Shown here: positions 24,486-32,021 of the stretch, piece by piece
How the letters are laid out: each line of letters starts with the position of its first letter
How positions within the stretch are numbered: position 1 is the stretch's first letter
Source: an uncultured Collinsella sp.
GTDB taxonomy: Bacteria > Actinomycetota > Coriobacteriia > Coriobacteriales > Coriobacteriaceae
Length of the DNA: 47,696 nt
Direction: 5' to 3'
Assembly (NCBI GenBank): GCA_900549085.1
Contig: URMO01000007.1
Span: forward strand, 1 to 47,696
Position numbers and translations under genes: made by a program
The notes under the pieces: generated by a model
What the model was told of the DNA's origin: nothing
What the model saw: only the letters and a program-made list of their open reading frames with translations
Databases searched by the model: none

Positions 24486-25010
24486 ATGATGGATATCAAC
24501 ACCCTGCTCGCACTCGACCTTGCCGAGTACACCACTGAACTTGAGGCCCTCGCCGACCAAATGATGCTCGAGGAACCGCGCGATATCGACTACATGCGCC
24601 GCCGCAAGCTCGACACCGGCCGCGAATTCGCCGTCTGGAACTTCACCGTCGGCTACTGCATGAACGCAGCCGACGCCCTCTCCCTCCTGCGAGCCCAGGC
24701 CAACGAAAACGCCAACGACGGCACCGCCGACCTCGCAACGATCAACAACAGCGCCGCGCGCCTGTGCGACTGGTTCTCGGGCGCCTTCGACGTCACCGGC
24801 AAAATGGATGACACCACGGCAATCCTCGCCCACAGCCGCGACCTCTACGTCCAGGTAGAGACTCACGAACAGTTTGCAGCCCTCACCCGCGTCACCGAGC
24901 GCTATCTGGTCCAGCTCCAATTTTGGGTCGACCGCCAGATTCCCTGGCCGGCCATTAGCGACCTCGTCCACGGCTACCGCCTACGCACGGAGTCCGGCGA
25001 GACAAGGTAA
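24486..25010 (+). CDS. Hypothetical protein co-transcribed with DUF3830 gene
   Basis: I do not recognise this 174-residue protein. It is mostly helical, soluble and acidic, without signal peptide or membrane helix. Notable segments are EEPRDIDYMRRRKLDTGREFAVWNFTVGYC and LVQLQFWVDRQIPWPAI. The ribosome site GGAGG overlaps the end of the DUF3830 gene and fits the first of two adjacent ATG codons. The 2-nt spacing implies the two products function together. GC-rich codon use matches the host, unlike the next gene. Confidence 0.8.
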   Translation: MMDINTLLALDLAEYTTELEALADQMMLEEPRDIDYMRRRKLDTGREFAVWNFTVGYCMNAADALSLLRAQANENANDGTADLATINNSAARLCDWFSGAFDVTGKMDDTTAILAHSRDLYVQVETHEQFAALTRVTERYLVQLQFWVDRQIPWPAISDLVHGYRLRTESGETR

Positions 25011-25065
25011 CCAAGCAAGCAGCACCGACAACACCCCACCATCGGGATCCAAAGTAAGAATCAGA

Positions 25066-25099
25066 GGGCTGGAGACGCACCCAACAGCGTCCCCAGCCC
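25066..25099 (+). terminator. Terminator-like hairpin after the DUF3830 operon
   Basis: GGGCTGGAGACGC / GCGTCCCCAGCCC pairs at 12 of 13 positions with an 8-nt loop. There is no U-run after it, so efficiency is uncertain. Confidence 0.55.
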
Positions 25100-25153
25100 C
25101 TTCGCAAAGTAGAGCACTGTTTCAGTGGCTTTGAGGCCTATTCGAACCTTTGC

Positions 25154-25254
25154 TATCTCCCAATTTTTGTATATTTACGACAATATTATCTGCCAATTTT
25201 TGTATGATTTTAGGCGATTCTATCTGTCAATTTTTGTCATTTGGGGGTTTAATG
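25154..25254 (+). repeat. Three head-to-tail 33-34 bp direct repeats upstream of the AAA ATPase
   Basis: Copies begin at 25154, 25187 and 25221 and share TATCT-NN-CAATTTTTGT, the first two also the following AT. The period is 33-34 bp, about three helical turns, so the copies face the same side of DNA. The third copy holds the ribosome site and ends at the ATG of the ATPase gene. This suggests cooperative binding by a protein and repression of translation or transcription at the start codon. Confidence 0.85.
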
Positions 25255-26613
25255 CTACGCCGTAAGGTCACTGATAGGCTTTTGAGCTGGAAGAATAACT
25301 CCAATAAGGCATTACTCGTTACTGGTGCGCGTCAGATTGGCAAGAGCTATGCGATTCGCGCGTTTGGAAAAAGCAACTACGCTTCGTATTTTGAGGTCAA
25401 TTTACTACTCGATGTCGAAGCAAGGAATGCACTTGTTGGCGCAAAGAACTCCGTTGACTTTATCAACCGCGTAGCCCTTCTTGCGGATGCGCCGCTTGTT
25501 GAGGGCGATACGCTTGTCTTTGTCGATGAGATTCAGGAGTATCCGCAGATCGTTACACTCATGAAGGCGTTGGTCGAGGATGGGCGCTTTAGCTATGTCT
25601 TCTCGGGGTCTATGCTTGGGACTGAGTTTAAGGGGATCTCTTCTTTTCCGGTGGGGTATGTAGAGCACATTGTTATGCGCCCGATGGATTTTGAAGAGTT
25701 TTGTTGGGCAAACAGCGTAAGCGAGAATGTGCTTGCAGGCATTCGCAGCTGCCTTGTCGAGAAACATCCTGTCGAAAACTATATTCATGAGGCGATGCTC
25801 AAGAACTATAGAGCCTATATCGTTTGCGGCGGCATGCCGGAGGTCGTTCAGAATTATATTGATTCGGGTTATTCGCTCGTGAGCACACGTGAGCTTCAAA
25901 CTCAGCTGGTCGATCAGTACAAAAGCGATATCTCAAAATATGCATCGACTCGAGCGTTTAACGTTCGGTCGATTTTTGAGCAAATTCCCGTTCAGCTTGA
26001 GGCGGAGTCTCATCGCTTTGTTGTTTCGTCTCTGGGTGAGGGAGCTCGCCTTAAAAAATATGAGCAGGATTTCCTGTGGCTTGTTAACGCAGGTGTTGGA
26101 TTGATGGTCGCCAGGGTGACGGAGCCACGGAGTCCTCTCAAGAGGACGGAGAAAACGACAGCCTTCAAACTATACGAGTCTGATACAGGCATGCTCGCAT
26201 CGCGATACCCCGGCAGCACCGCACGCGCTGTCTATCTTGATATGAAAACTCCCAACCTTGGTGGTCTCTATGAGAACGTGGTCGCGCAGGAACTCGTTGC
26301 CCTCGGGGCGGATGCATGGTACTACCAAACGCGTGAGGTCGGTGAAGTTGACTTTGTGATCGAAGGCGTCCACGGTCATGTTGTCCCAATCGAGGTCAAA
26401 TCGGGCAAGAAAGTTCGAGCGCACGCGGCCCTCGATCGTCTGATGAGTGTGGGCGAGTACAAAATTCCCGAAGCCGTTGTACTAAGCCACGAGAATCTCA
26501 GCAAAGAGGGCAAGGTTCTGTACGTTCCAATCTACATGACGTTTTGTCTCGATGAGTTTATGGAAAAGGATGACCCCAATAACGATTTCTCGTTCGCACC
26601 CATATCTCTCTAG
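25252..26613 (+). CDS. AAA_14/DUF4143 ATPase
   Basis: This 453-residue protein belongs to the large family of predicted P-loop ATPases with an N-terminal AAA_14 domain and a C-terminal DUF4143 region. Walker A is GARQIGKS (25-32) and Walker B is LVFVDEIQ (88-95). The C-terminal part contains GEVDFVIEG and PIEVKSGKK, the D and E-x-K of a PD-(D/E)xK nuclease-like core. Family function is not established; members are common, mobile and often in genomic islands. The gene has visibly lower GC and more A/T-ending codons than its neighbours, a sign of transfer. I chose the ATG at 25252 because of the GGGGG site and because the repeat array ends there; the frame upstream runs through the repeats. Confidence 0.9.
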   Translation: MLRRKVTDRLLSWKNNSNKALLVTGARQIGKSYAIRAFGKSNYASYFEVNLLLDVEARNALVGAKNSVDFINRVALLADAPLVEGDTLVFVDEIQEYPQIVTLMKALVEDGRFSYVFSGSMLGTEFKGISSFPVGYVEHIVMRPMDFEEFCWANSVSENVLAGIRSCLVEKHPVENYIHEAMLKNYRAYIVCGGMPEVVQNYIDSGYSLVSTRELQTQLVDQYKSDISKYASTRAFNVRSIFEQIPVQLEAESHRFVVSSLGEGARLKKYEQDFLWLVNAGVGLMVARVTEPRSPLKRTEKTTAFKLYESDTGMLASRYPGSTARAVYLDMKTPNLGGLYENVVAQELVALGADAWYYQTREVGEVDFVIEGVHGHVVPIEVKSGKKVRAHAALDRLMSVGEYKIPEAVVLSHENLSKEGKVLYVPIYMTFCLDEFMEKDDPNNDFSFAPISL

Positions 26614-26989
26614 CCATTTGAATCCGCAATCCAGCCCCGTCCACACATCAATGCATTTCCCAAGGTGCTGCGCGTTTCGCGCCAAAGGCGCGAAAAAGCA
26701 AAGGGATAAGGCGTTGCAACAGCCACGCCCCCCATCCATCCCCAAAGTAACGCGCCTTTCGCGGTAAAGCCGCGAAACAGCGAAGGGGACGGAATACCCG
26801 ACCAACTACGTCCTTCATCCGCCCACACAATCCGAGGACGTAGTCGCAGCATGATCTGAGGGCTGACCTTCGCGGACACTCCGCAGGACGAAAGAACCTC
26901 CGCCGCACGAAGTGCGCAGCAGAGGTTCTTTCATGTCCGAGGACGCGCCGGAAAGGTAGGTTGCCCTCGGGGCGGACATACAAGGCAGC
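26614..26989. other. 376-bp repeat-filled spacer between convergent genes
   Basis: No gene is visible. Two related hairpins (26675-26695, TTTCGCGCC-AAA-GGCGCGAAA; 26757-26777, TTTCGCGG-TAAAG-CCGCGAAA) share flanking CGCG and AGCRAAGGG sequence and look like two copies of one REP-type unit about 82 bp apart. A further inverted repeat, ACTACGTCCT (26805-26814) with AGGACGTAGT (26835-26844), follows, then the ilvE terminator hairpin. Confidence 0.75.
26890..26932 (-). terminator. Likely terminator of ilvE
   Basis: GAAAGAACCTC and GAGGTTCTTTC arms with partial pairing in between (CGCCGCAC/GTGCGCAG) form a stem 58 nt past the ilvE stop. The 3' side is T-rich (TTCTTTC) but lacks a clean U-run. Confidence 0.55.
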
Positions 26990-28042
26990 TTATGCGACGG
27001 TGTAAACCCAGTTGTGCTTATCCTCGACAGCACCGGACTGGATGCCAGTCAGGGTCTCGCGAAGCTTCTTCATCACGGGGCCGATCTCGGTGCAGCCAGC
27101 CGGGAAGGTCACGGTCTCATCGGCACCGTAGACCTTGTTGTCGATCTCGCCCACCGGAGAGATGACGGCAGCGGTGCCGCACAGGCCGCACTCCACAAAG
27201 GTGCCGGCCTTGACCTCAGCCCACTCGACGGGACGCTGGTCGACGGTCATGCCCAGGTCCTCAGCGACCTGAACGAGCGAGCGACGGGTGATGGAGGGCA
27301 GGATGGAGTCGGTGTGAGACTGCGGAACGACGAGCGTGCCGTCCTCCTTCACGAACAGAACGTTCGCGCCACCGGTCTCCTCGACATAGGTGCGGGACTC
27401 GGAGTCGAGATACAAGTTCTCGGCATAGCCCTCGCGGTGAGCCTCCATCGTGGGCTTAAGGGACATGGCGTAGTTCAGGCCGGCCTTGATATTACCGGTG
27501 CCGTGCGGTGCGGCGCGGTCGTACTCGGAAACGCGCAGCTTGACGGGCTTGAGGCCACCCTTAAAGTACGGACCGACCGGAGTCACGAGAATACGGAACG
27601 TGTACTCAGGAGCGGGAGCCACGCCAATCACGTCACCGGAGCCGATCATAAACGGACGGACATACAGAGTCGCGCCGGAGCCGAAGGGCGGAACCCAGGC
27701 GGCGTTGGCAGAAACGACCTGCTTAACGGCCTCAACGAACTTGTCCTTGGGGAACGGGGGCATCTCGAGGCGCTGGGCAGAGTTATACATGCGCTCGGCG
27801 TTCATGTCGGGACGGAAGCAGACGATGCTGCCGTCCTCGGCGGTGTAGGCCTTCAGGCCCTCAAAGACCTCCTGGCAGTAATGGAAGATGCCACCGCACT
27901 CGGAGACATGCAGGGTGTGGTCGGTGGTCAGGCCGCCCTCGTCCCACTCGCCATCCTTCCAATGAGCCTCGTAGCTGTAATCGGTCTTCATGTAGCCAAA
28001 GCCGAGGCTACCCCAATCGATATCCTTCTTCTCGACAGTCAT
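26990..28042 (-). CDS. ilvE: Branched-chain amino acid aminotransferase
   Basis: This 350-residue cytoplasmic PLP enzyme (fold type IV) transfers the amino group between glutamate and the keto acids of leucine, isoleucine and valine. It shows CQEVFEGLKAY, the RPDMNAERM segment, the PLP lysine K186 in GTGNIKAGLNYA, YVEETGGANVLFV and the Thr/Ser-rich ILPSITRRSL phosphate-site loop. These are the features of the eukaryote-like class II BCAT. The ATG at 28042 has an AAGGAG site; the frame extends 50 codons upstream with no ribosome site and an unrelated Arg-rich reading. A TACAAT -10 box lies about 150 nt upstream. The leader encodes no Leu/Ile/Val-rich peptide and shows no T-box signature. Confidence 0.96.
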   Translation of the reverse strand: MTVEKKDIDWGSLGFGYMKTDYSYEAHWKDGEWDEGGLTTDHTLHVSECGGIFHYCQEVFEGLKAYTAEDGSIVCFRPDMNAERMYNSAQRLEMPPFPKDKFVEAVKQVVSANAAWVPPFGSGATLYVRPFMIGSGDVIGVAPAPEYTFRILVTPVGPYFKGGLKPVKLRVSEYDRAAPHGTGNIKAGLNYAMSLKPTMEAHREGYAENLYLDSESRTYVEETGGANVLFVKEDGTLVVPQSHTDSILPSITRRSLVQVAEDLGMTVDQRPVEWAEVKAGTFVECGLCGTAAVISPVGEIDNKVYGADETVTFPAGCTEIGPVMKKLRETLTGIQSGAVEDKHNWVYTVA

Positions 28043-28267
28043 ATGTCGCTCCTTACATACACAGTTGCATACTCGCGAACTCGCACGCAAGGACCGAGGC
28101 TGACCGCGTCGCAACGTCGCACGCCCGGAGCGTAGAGCCGGACGGGACACGCGAACGGCATCAAAGCCGATGGCACGTCGATTCGCATGCACGAGATTGT
28201 ACTCCCCGCACGCGTCTGATAAAACGCTTTTCTTTAACTAAGTAAAGTATTTTCATTTGACCGAAAC

Positions 28268-28303
28268 TAAAGAGGCCCGCCACCGTAAGCGGTGACGGGC
28301 CTC
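28268..28303 (-). terminator. Terminator of the DedA gene
   Basis: On the minus strand GAGGCCCGTCACCG / CGGTGGCGGGCCTC with a CTTA loop and TTTAGTTT tail lies 30 nt past the stop codon. Confidence 0.88.
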
Positions 28304-28331
28304 AACTGCACGGTCTGCGCGCTGGCTCGAG

Positions 28332-28979
28332 CTACACGTTCTTTTTGCCCAGCTTAGCCTTAACCAGGCCGACCACGGTCGGGATGATCGACACGGCGAC
28401 AATGCCGATAATCAGCAGCTCAAAGTGCTCCTGCACAAAGGGAATGCCGCCAAAGAAGTAGCCCAGCAGCGTAAAGAGCGTCGACCAGGTAATGCCGCCC
28501 AGCACGTTAAAGATGACAAAGTTGCGCCAGTGCATACCGCCCATGCCGGCGATAAAGGGCACAAAGGTGCGAATAAACGGGAAGAAGCGGCCCAGGAAGA
28601 TGGCCAGGTGGCCCCACTTGTCCAAGAAGTCCTCGGACTTTTTAATGCGCTCGGGCGTCATGGCCTTGACCTTGCCCGAAGCGATAATCTTTTTGCCAAA
28701 GAAGTGGCCGATCATAAAGTTGCACTGGTCGCCCAGGATGGCAGCAGCCCATGCGACGGCCAGCAGGGCCACAATGTTAAAGCCGCCTTTGTGGGCAAAG
28801 AAGCCCGATGCAAACAGCAGCGAGTCGCCGGGAAGGAACGGGAAGAACACCACGCCTGTCTCAATGAAGATGATGAGGAACACACAGCCGTAGGCCATAA
28901 GCGGGCCGGCGGCGATCCAGCTGGTAATCGCGGTGCGCGGATCCTTAAGCAGCTCGGCGATAAAATTGATGAAACCCAT
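28332..28979 (-). CDS. DedA/SNARE-associated family membrane protein
   Basis: This 215-residue inner-membrane protein belongs to the DedA family, whose members flip undecaprenyl phosphate or phospholipids and are needed for envelope and proton-motive-force homeostasis. Signatures are ETGVVFFPFLPGDSLLFASG, GRFFPFIRTFVPFIAGMGGMHWRNF and a glycine-rich final helix pair. About five hydrophobic segments are visible. The ATG at 28979 has a GAGAGG site; the frame from 29063 has none. It is a single-gene transcript, divergent from cysE. Confidence 0.93.
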   Translation of the reverse strand: MGFINFIAELLKDPRTAITSWIAAGPLMAYGCVFLIIFIETGVVFFPFLPGDSLLFASGFFAHKGGFNIVALLAVAWAAAILGDQCNFMIGHFFGKKIIASGKVKAMTPERIKKSEDFLDKWGHLAIFLGRFFPFIRTFVPFIAGMGGMHWRNFVIFNVLGGITWSTLFTLLGYFFGGIPFVQEHFELLIIGIVAVSIIPTVVGLVKAKLGKKNV

Positions 28980-29203
28980 GAAGTAAAACCTCTCAGTTGT
29001 GGGCGCGGACACGTCCAAGTTGACCAGTATACGGTTGCGGCGCCCCCTCGTGCACAACCCCACAAAAGCATGACTCCATTACCAGCAAGTTTGCATAACT
29101 GACACTTGTCACGCGATGCTCAGCAAGATTGTTCTTCCTAATCCCTAGCGAATCGCTATACTTTATTGAATCGCATTGCCATGGCGCTAAGGGAGGGCGG
29201 CCG

Positions 29204-29908
29204 GTGAGCTTTATCAATACCATTCGCGAGGACATCAAGACCGTCCAGGCGCAAGACCCCGCCGCGCAAAACGGTCTGGTCATCTTCCTTTCCTATCCTG
29301 GCCTGCACGCCAAGTGGAACCATGTGCCCGAGCACTGGCTCTGGGAGCACGGTCATCGCTCGCTCGCCCGCGTGCTCTCGCAAATCACCCGCCACATCAC
29401 CGGCGTCGAGATTCATCCCGCCGCACAGATCGGCAAGCACTTCTTTATCGACCATGCCATGGGCGTCGTCATCGGCGAGACCACCATCGTGGGTGACAAC
29501 TGCGTGCTCTACCAGGGCGTCACACTCGGCGGCACCGGCAACGAGACCGGCAAACGCCACCCCACCCTGGGCGACAACGTCACGGTGGGCACGGGCGCCA
29601 AGGTGCTCGGCAACATTCGCATCGGCGACAACGTCAAAATCGGCGGTAACTCGGTTGTCGTCAAGGACGTGCCCGACAACTGTACCGTCGTTGGCGTGCC
29701 GGGACGCATCATCAAGCGCAACGGCTGCCGCGTGTTCGAGGAGAGCTTCGACGCCAAACAGCACCGCGAGTACATGCCCGACGCCGCCGCCGAGCAGTCC
29801 GCGCTCAACCGCCAGGGCATCACCGAGAACGCCCGTCGCGTCAAGGAACTCGAGCGAGAGGTGGCCGAGCTCAAAGCCCTCGTCGCCAAGCTCGTGGACG
29901 AACGCTAG
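29204..29908 (+). CDS. cysE: Serine O-acetyltransferase
   Basis: This 234-residue cytoplasmic enzyme acetylates serine for cysteine synthesis. It is a hexapeptide-repeat left-handed beta-helix protein: GVEIHPAAQIGKHFFIDHAMGVVIGETTIVG, with the catalytic His and Asp, then YQGVTLGGTG and repeated I/V-G-N turns to about residue 175. It has the short N-terminal helical domain of the Gram-positive type, and an unusual extra C-terminal coiled coil (about 190-234, ELEREVAELKALVAKLVDE). I chose the GTG at 29204 because GGGAGGG lies 8 nt upstream and the family N-terminus fits. No cysK is adjacent. A TATACT box occurs at about 29157-29162. Confidence 0.94.
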   Translation: MSFINTIREDIKTVQAQDPAAQNGLVIFLSYPGLHAKWNHVPEHWLWEHGHRSLARVLSQITRHITGVEIHPAAQIGKHFFIDHAMGVVIGETTIVGDNCVLYQGVTLGGTGNETGKRHPTLGDNVTVGTGAKVLGNIRIGDNVKIGGNSVVVKDVPDNCTVVGVPGRIIKRNGCRVFEESFDAKQHREYMPDAAAEQSALNRQGITENARRVKELEREVAELKALVAKLVDER

Positions 29909-29948
29909 GGCTGCGGACAACCGCCACAACATGAACGCCAACACAAAA

Positions 29949-29984
29949 GGCGCGCCAGGGAATTCATCCCCGGCGCGCCTTATT
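29949..29984 (+). terminator. Terminator of cysE
   Basis: GGCGCGCC, a 15-nt loop, GGCGCGCC, then TTATTTAT. It lies between convergent genes and may also stop the ABC operon. Confidence 0.8.
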
Positions 29985-30019
29985 TATGATGTGACATGCG
30001 GGACTGCCCCTTTGTCACA

Positions 30020-32020
30020 TTATGCGAACTGACTCAGATAGAGGTCGGCATAAGCGCCCTCGGCAGCCAGCAGCTCCTTGTGCGTACCCTGCTCGATGAT
30101 ATTGCCGTGATCCATGACCAGGATGAGGTCGGCATCGACAATCGTCGACAAACGGTGCGCGATCACAAAGCTCGTGCGCCCACGCATGAGCGCGTCCATG
30201 GCGCGGCCGATGGCAAGCTCGGTGCGCGTGTCCACGCTCGACGTCGCCTCGTCCAGGATGAGGATCGCCGGATTGTTGAGCAGCACGCGCGCGATGGTCA
30301 GCAGCTGACGTTGGCCCTGGCTGATGCTCTCGGCATCGTTAGCCACACGCGTGTCGTAGCCCTGCGGCATAGTGCGCACAAAGAAGTCGACCTGAGCGGC
30401 ACGTGCGGCCGCGACAATCTCTTCGCGCGTCGCCTCGGGACAGCCATAGGCGATGTTTTCGGCAATGGTGCCGTCGAACAGCCAGGCGTCCTGCAACACC
30501 ATGCCAAACTGCTGGCGCAGCTCGCCGCGGTCCATGCGGCTCGTGTCCACACCGTCGAGGGTAATGCGGCCACCGTCGATCTCGTAGAAGCGCATGAGCA
30601 GATTGATGAGCGTGGTCTTGCCCGCGCCCGTGGTTCCCACCACCGCGATCTTTTGGCCCGGCTCGGCGGCAAACGACACGTCGCGCATGAGCGGCTTGTC
30701 GGGCGCATAGCCAAAACGCACGTGCTCAAAGGCAACACGGCCCTCCACCTTGCCCGGCAGCTTGGCGGCGGCCGCCGGCAACGGATCGGCTTCCATCTCG
30801 GACTCGTCGAGCAGGTCGAACACGCGCTCGGCGCTCGCCAGCGCGCTCTGCAGCGAGTTAAAGGTAAACGACAGCTGCGTCATGGGCTCGGACGCCTCGT
30901 AGATAAACTGGAAGAACGCCTGGAACACGCCGACGGTCATATGCCCGGCAACCAACATGCTGCAGCCCACAAGCGCAATCACGATCTGCGCCAAGCGGCC
31001 GATAAAGCGCACCGCGGGGCCGACGGCGTTAATCATGAAGTCGGCCTTGGTACTCACGCGCGCCAGTTCCTTCGAAGCCTCGTGTACCTCGGCAGAGCTC
31101 TGGCGCTCGCGGTTAAACGCACGGATCACCAGACGGCCCGAGTAGCCTTCCTCGACCGCGCTCGTAATCTTGGACACCCACTCCTGACGCTCGCCCGTCA
31201 CATCGTGCGTGCGGCGCGACACGACCTTCGTCACCAGCAGCGAAAGTGTCGTAAAGAACAAAAAGACAAGCGTGAGCGGCACGCTAAACACGAACATCAC
31301 GCTCACGGCGCCCACCACGGTACCGATCGACACCAGAAGCTGCAGCAAACCGCGCTGCATGCTCTCGGACATCTTGTCCAAGTCGTTGGTCGCACGGCTG
31401 ACGACCTCACCGGGACGATGCGCGTCAAAGTAGGAAAGCGGCAGACGGTTGAGTTTTTGTGCGATGCGGTTGCGTAGGCGCAGGTTGAGGCGCTCGGCAA
31501 CGCTCGACATCAAAAAGCTCTGGAGTGCGTAGAACGAGGCGGCGGCGGTCCAGATCATAAAGTAGATGAAGATGGTCCTGCCGCAGTTCTCCCAGGTAAT
31601 GCTGAAGGTAGCGTTGTTGGCAAACGCCAGCTTCATATGCCCCCACAGCTCATCGATCACGCGGGCGCTGTAAGCCGGCGCCGCGGTGTTAAAGATGACA
31701 TAGAACACGATGCTCGCGAACACGATATAGAAGCGCCAATGGTCGCCGGCAGCCTCGCTCCACAGGCGGCGCACTGTCGCCCAGGTGTCGCGGGGCGTCT
31801 CGTCCTCATCCTCGTCGTCAACGTCGCGCATGCGCTCCGCCTCGGCGCGGGCGCGCTCGTCCTCGGCGCGCTCGTTCTCCTCGTAGAGTGCCTGGCGGCG
31901 AGCCTCGCGCTCCGCCGCCTTGGCGGCTTCGTCCAGGCCGGGCGTGGCGCCCGTCTCCTCGACCACCTCTGCAACTGCGGCGTCATCGGCGATGCCCTGC
32001 TTCTTGAGCTCCTCGGTCAT
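30020..32020 (-). CDS. ABC exporter half-transporter B (canonical Walker B, degenerate signature)
   Basis: This 666-residue half-transporter has an acidic, charged N-terminal extension of about 80 residues, six membrane helices and an ATPase domain. Walker A is GTTGAGKTT, Q-loop QDAW and Walker B ILILDEATS with the catalytic Glu. The signature is ISQGQRQ, not LSGGQ, so it is degenerate. Together with the partner at 32022-33758 this is the pattern of heterodimeric exporters such as BmrCD or TM287/288, in which only one composite ATP site is catalytic. The ATG at 32020 has GGGAGG at 8 nt; the GTG three codons earlier abuts the ribosome site. It starts one base after the partner's stop codon. 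The drug, lipid or peptide substrate is unknown. Confidence 0.93.
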   Translation of the reverse strand: MTEELKKQGIADDAAVAEVVEETGATPGLDEAAKAAEREARRQALYEENERAEDERARAEAERMRDVDDEDEDETPRDTWATVRRLWSEAAGDHWRFYIVFASIVFYVIFNTAAPAYSARVIDELWGHMKLAFANNATFSITWENCGRTIFIYFMIWTAAASFYALQSFLMSSVAERLNLRLRNRIAQKLNRLPLSYFDAHRPGEVVSRATNDLDKMSESMQRGLLQLLVSIGTVVGAVSVMFVFSVPLTLVFLFFTTLSLLVTKVVSRRTHDVTGERQEWVSKITSAVEEGYSGRLVIRAFNRERQSSAEVHEASKELARVSTKADFMINAVGPAVRFIGRLAQIVIALVGCSMLVAGHMTVGVFQAFFQFIYEASEPMTQLSFTFNSLQSALASAERVFDLLDESEMEADPLPAAAAKLPGKVEGRVAFEHVRFGYAPDKPLMRDVSFAAEPGQKIAVVGTTGAGKTTLINLLMRFYEIDGGRITLDGVDTSRMDRGELRQQFGMVLQDAWLFDGTIAENIAYGCPEATREEIVAAARAAQVDFFVRTMPQGYDTRVANDAESISQGQRQLLTIARVLLNNPAILILDEATSSVDTRTELAIGRAMDALMRGRTSFVIAHRLSTIVDADLILVMDHGNIIEQGTHKELLAAEGAYADLYLSQFA

Positions 32021-32021
32021 G

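Noticed and set aside
25154..25254. CRISPR array
   Set aside because: Only three units, directly abutting with no spacers and no cas genes; phased operator repeats fit better.
28043..28200. T-box or leader-peptide attenuator for ilvE
   Set aside because: No T-box sequence, no run of branched-chain codons and no terminator/antiterminator pair was found.
29996..31477. 493-codon plus-strand frame opposite the ABC half-transporter
   Set aside because: His/Arg-rich shadow frame without domains; the minus-strand ATPase motifs are intact.
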